Source of the DNA: an uncultured Cellvibrio sp.
GTDB lineage: Bacteria; Pseudomonadota; Gammaproteobacteria; Pseudomonadales; Cellvibrionaceae
Reading direction: 5' to 3'
DNA length: 16,605 nt
Assembly (NCBI GenBank): GCA_946482345.1
Contig: CAMLRJ010000018.1
Location: 1 to 16,605 of the forward strand
Below the pieces are notes generated by a model. The model made no database searches, was not told where the DNA came from, and worked only from the letters and a program-made list of their open reading frames with translations. Below, piece by piece: positions 15,813 to 16,605 of the stretch (position 1 is its first letter; every line of letters begins with the position of its first letter). Both the position numbers and the translations under genes were made by a program.

Positions 15813-16605
15813 TCACATATTGATCCAGCCATTAAGGGCTTTGAAACTAACCAGTCGATTGTAATAATTGAAAATAATTCCATCTTCCACTATTTCAACA
15901 ATAACAAGATCCGGTGTTACACGTGAACCACTGCGCATCAACTGACCATTAATCACCACACTACTGGCGGTATTACCCAAATAATTATGTTGCGAATAAC
16001 TGATGCTGGGAAACAATTGTTTTTGATTAAAGGATAAGTCGTCAAAACGAATCACACCTTCCACATCGGCTATACGACGGGTTTCATAGGTTTGCAAATT
16101 CTTTGGCAATTGCGGGCTTTGATCAGGCAAAGGATTAGTCACCGCAACAGAAACCGGCACTTGTGAAAGTGAATTACCGGGTTCAACAGAAACCGTTTGG
16201 GGTTCTGTATAAAGTTGCGCGACTTCTACATCTTCAACTTTAGGAATAGCGGTTGTTTTTTGTTGATATAAATCCGTAACCGCTTGCCGCATGGCACTGG
16301 ATGGATTTTCCACGCTGTTATTGACTGATTGCGGAGTGACATTTGTGTTCTCCGTTGTTTGTATCGGATTATTTGCATCCGCATTAACAACCATTTGAGA
16401 TGGCGCGACAGATACAGGTTCTTTCTTTATATAGATAAAAATTAACAGCGCAATAATAATCAGCGCCAAAATTATTCCTATATCAATATAAACAGGATAT
16501 TTTTTTTGGCCAGCGGCTTGCGGTAATTCCACATCCTGAATTAGAGCGTCTGAAACGATGGAATTGGTTTCAGACGCTTGTCTTTCCCGTTCAGCCCGTT
16601 TTAAA
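15813..16605 (-). CDS. gspB: Type II secretion protein GspB, 5' end cut by window edge
   Basis: The reverse-strand frame is open from the right edge to the stop at 15813 (263 residues visible, first full codon 16604-16602). The visible protein opens with LKRAERERQ, which fits the GspB N-terminal signature ILDALKRAExER, so only about the first handful of residues are missing. A GTG at 16532 is therefore internal and not the start. A single transmembrane helix (about residues 40-59, IDIGIILALIIIALLIFIYI) is followed by a long Pro/Asn/Thr/Gln-rich periplasmic linker (60-175). The C-terminal T2SB domain (about 180-263) contains LFPSISYSQHNYLGNTASSVVING and ends GWINM. GspB anchors or helps assemble the GspD secretin with GspA; type II secretion exports polysaccharide hydrolases in such bacteria. 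gspA may lie outside the window. Confidence 0.85.
   Translation of the reverse strand, partial: LKRAERERQASETNSIVSDALIQDVELPQAAGQKKYPVYIDIGIILALIIIALLIFIYIKKEPVSVAPSQMVVNADANNPIQTTENTNVTPQSVNNSVENPSSAMRQAVTDLYQQKTTAIPKVEDVEVAQLYTEPQTVSVEPGNSLSQVPVSVAVTNPLPDQSPQLPKNLQTYETRRIADVEGVIRFDDLSFNQKQLFPSISYSQHNYLGNTASSVVINGQLMRSGSRVTPDLVIVEIVEDGIIFNYYNRLVSFKALNGWINM

Noticed and set aside
15813..16532. A GTG at 16532 as the start of a 239-residue protein.
   Set aside because: The frame continues upstream into LKRAERERQ, the conserved GspB N-terminal motif, to the window edge.

Overview
The window looks like chromosomal DNA of a polysaccharide-degrading gammaproteobacterium, most likely in or near Cellvibrionaceae (Cellvibrio/Saccharophagus type). 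The support is a very large TonB-dependent receptor, an adjacent GH2 glycosidase, a halogenase/SapC/JmjC-cupin cassette typical of such bacteria, and housekeeping genes with gammaproteobacterial arrangements (slyX, yciH, ung, bfd-bfr, gspB). The taxon is inferred from gene content and protein style; no rRNA or other marker is present.

Layout. Positions 1-2274 (minus strand) hold the start of a PAS-GGDEF diguanylate cyclase that runs off the left edge, then slyX one base downstream of a beta-lactamase-fold serine hydrolase. Positions 2345-4943 (plus strand) hold yciH, an overlapping DUF3820 gene, and an exported GH2 glycoside hydrolase ending at a hairpin terminator. Positions 5039-13260 (minus strand) are the accessory core. 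A promoter whose -35 box overlaps a perfect 14-bp LacI-type palindrome drives a TonB-dependent receptor. The receptor gene ends at a strong hairpin terminator. Beyond it lie a tryptophan-halogenase-family gene broken by an in-frame TGA, a SapC-family gene, an FIH-like cupin/JmjC gene and a second, intact halogenase-family gene, all with 8-19 bp gaps. Positions 13342-16605 are housekeeping and stress genes: ung, a 2-Cys peroxiredoxin with an OxyR-like site, divergent bfd-bfr with a Fur-like box over the promoter, and the 3' part of gspB, which runs off the right edge.

How the genes work together. The receptor probably imports a glycan fragment or glycoside across the outer membrane, under a LacI-family repressor encoded elsewhere; the convergent GH2 enzyme would cut that sugar. 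The halogenase-SapC-cupin-halogenase block repeatedly accompanies such receptors, but its chemistry is not known to me. All four proteins lack export signals, so they act in the cytoplasm. This block is the best candidate for an undescribed system here, and its first halogenase gene appears disabled. The peroxiredoxin and bacterioferritin genes form a separate oxidative-stress/iron-storage region with matching regulatory sites.
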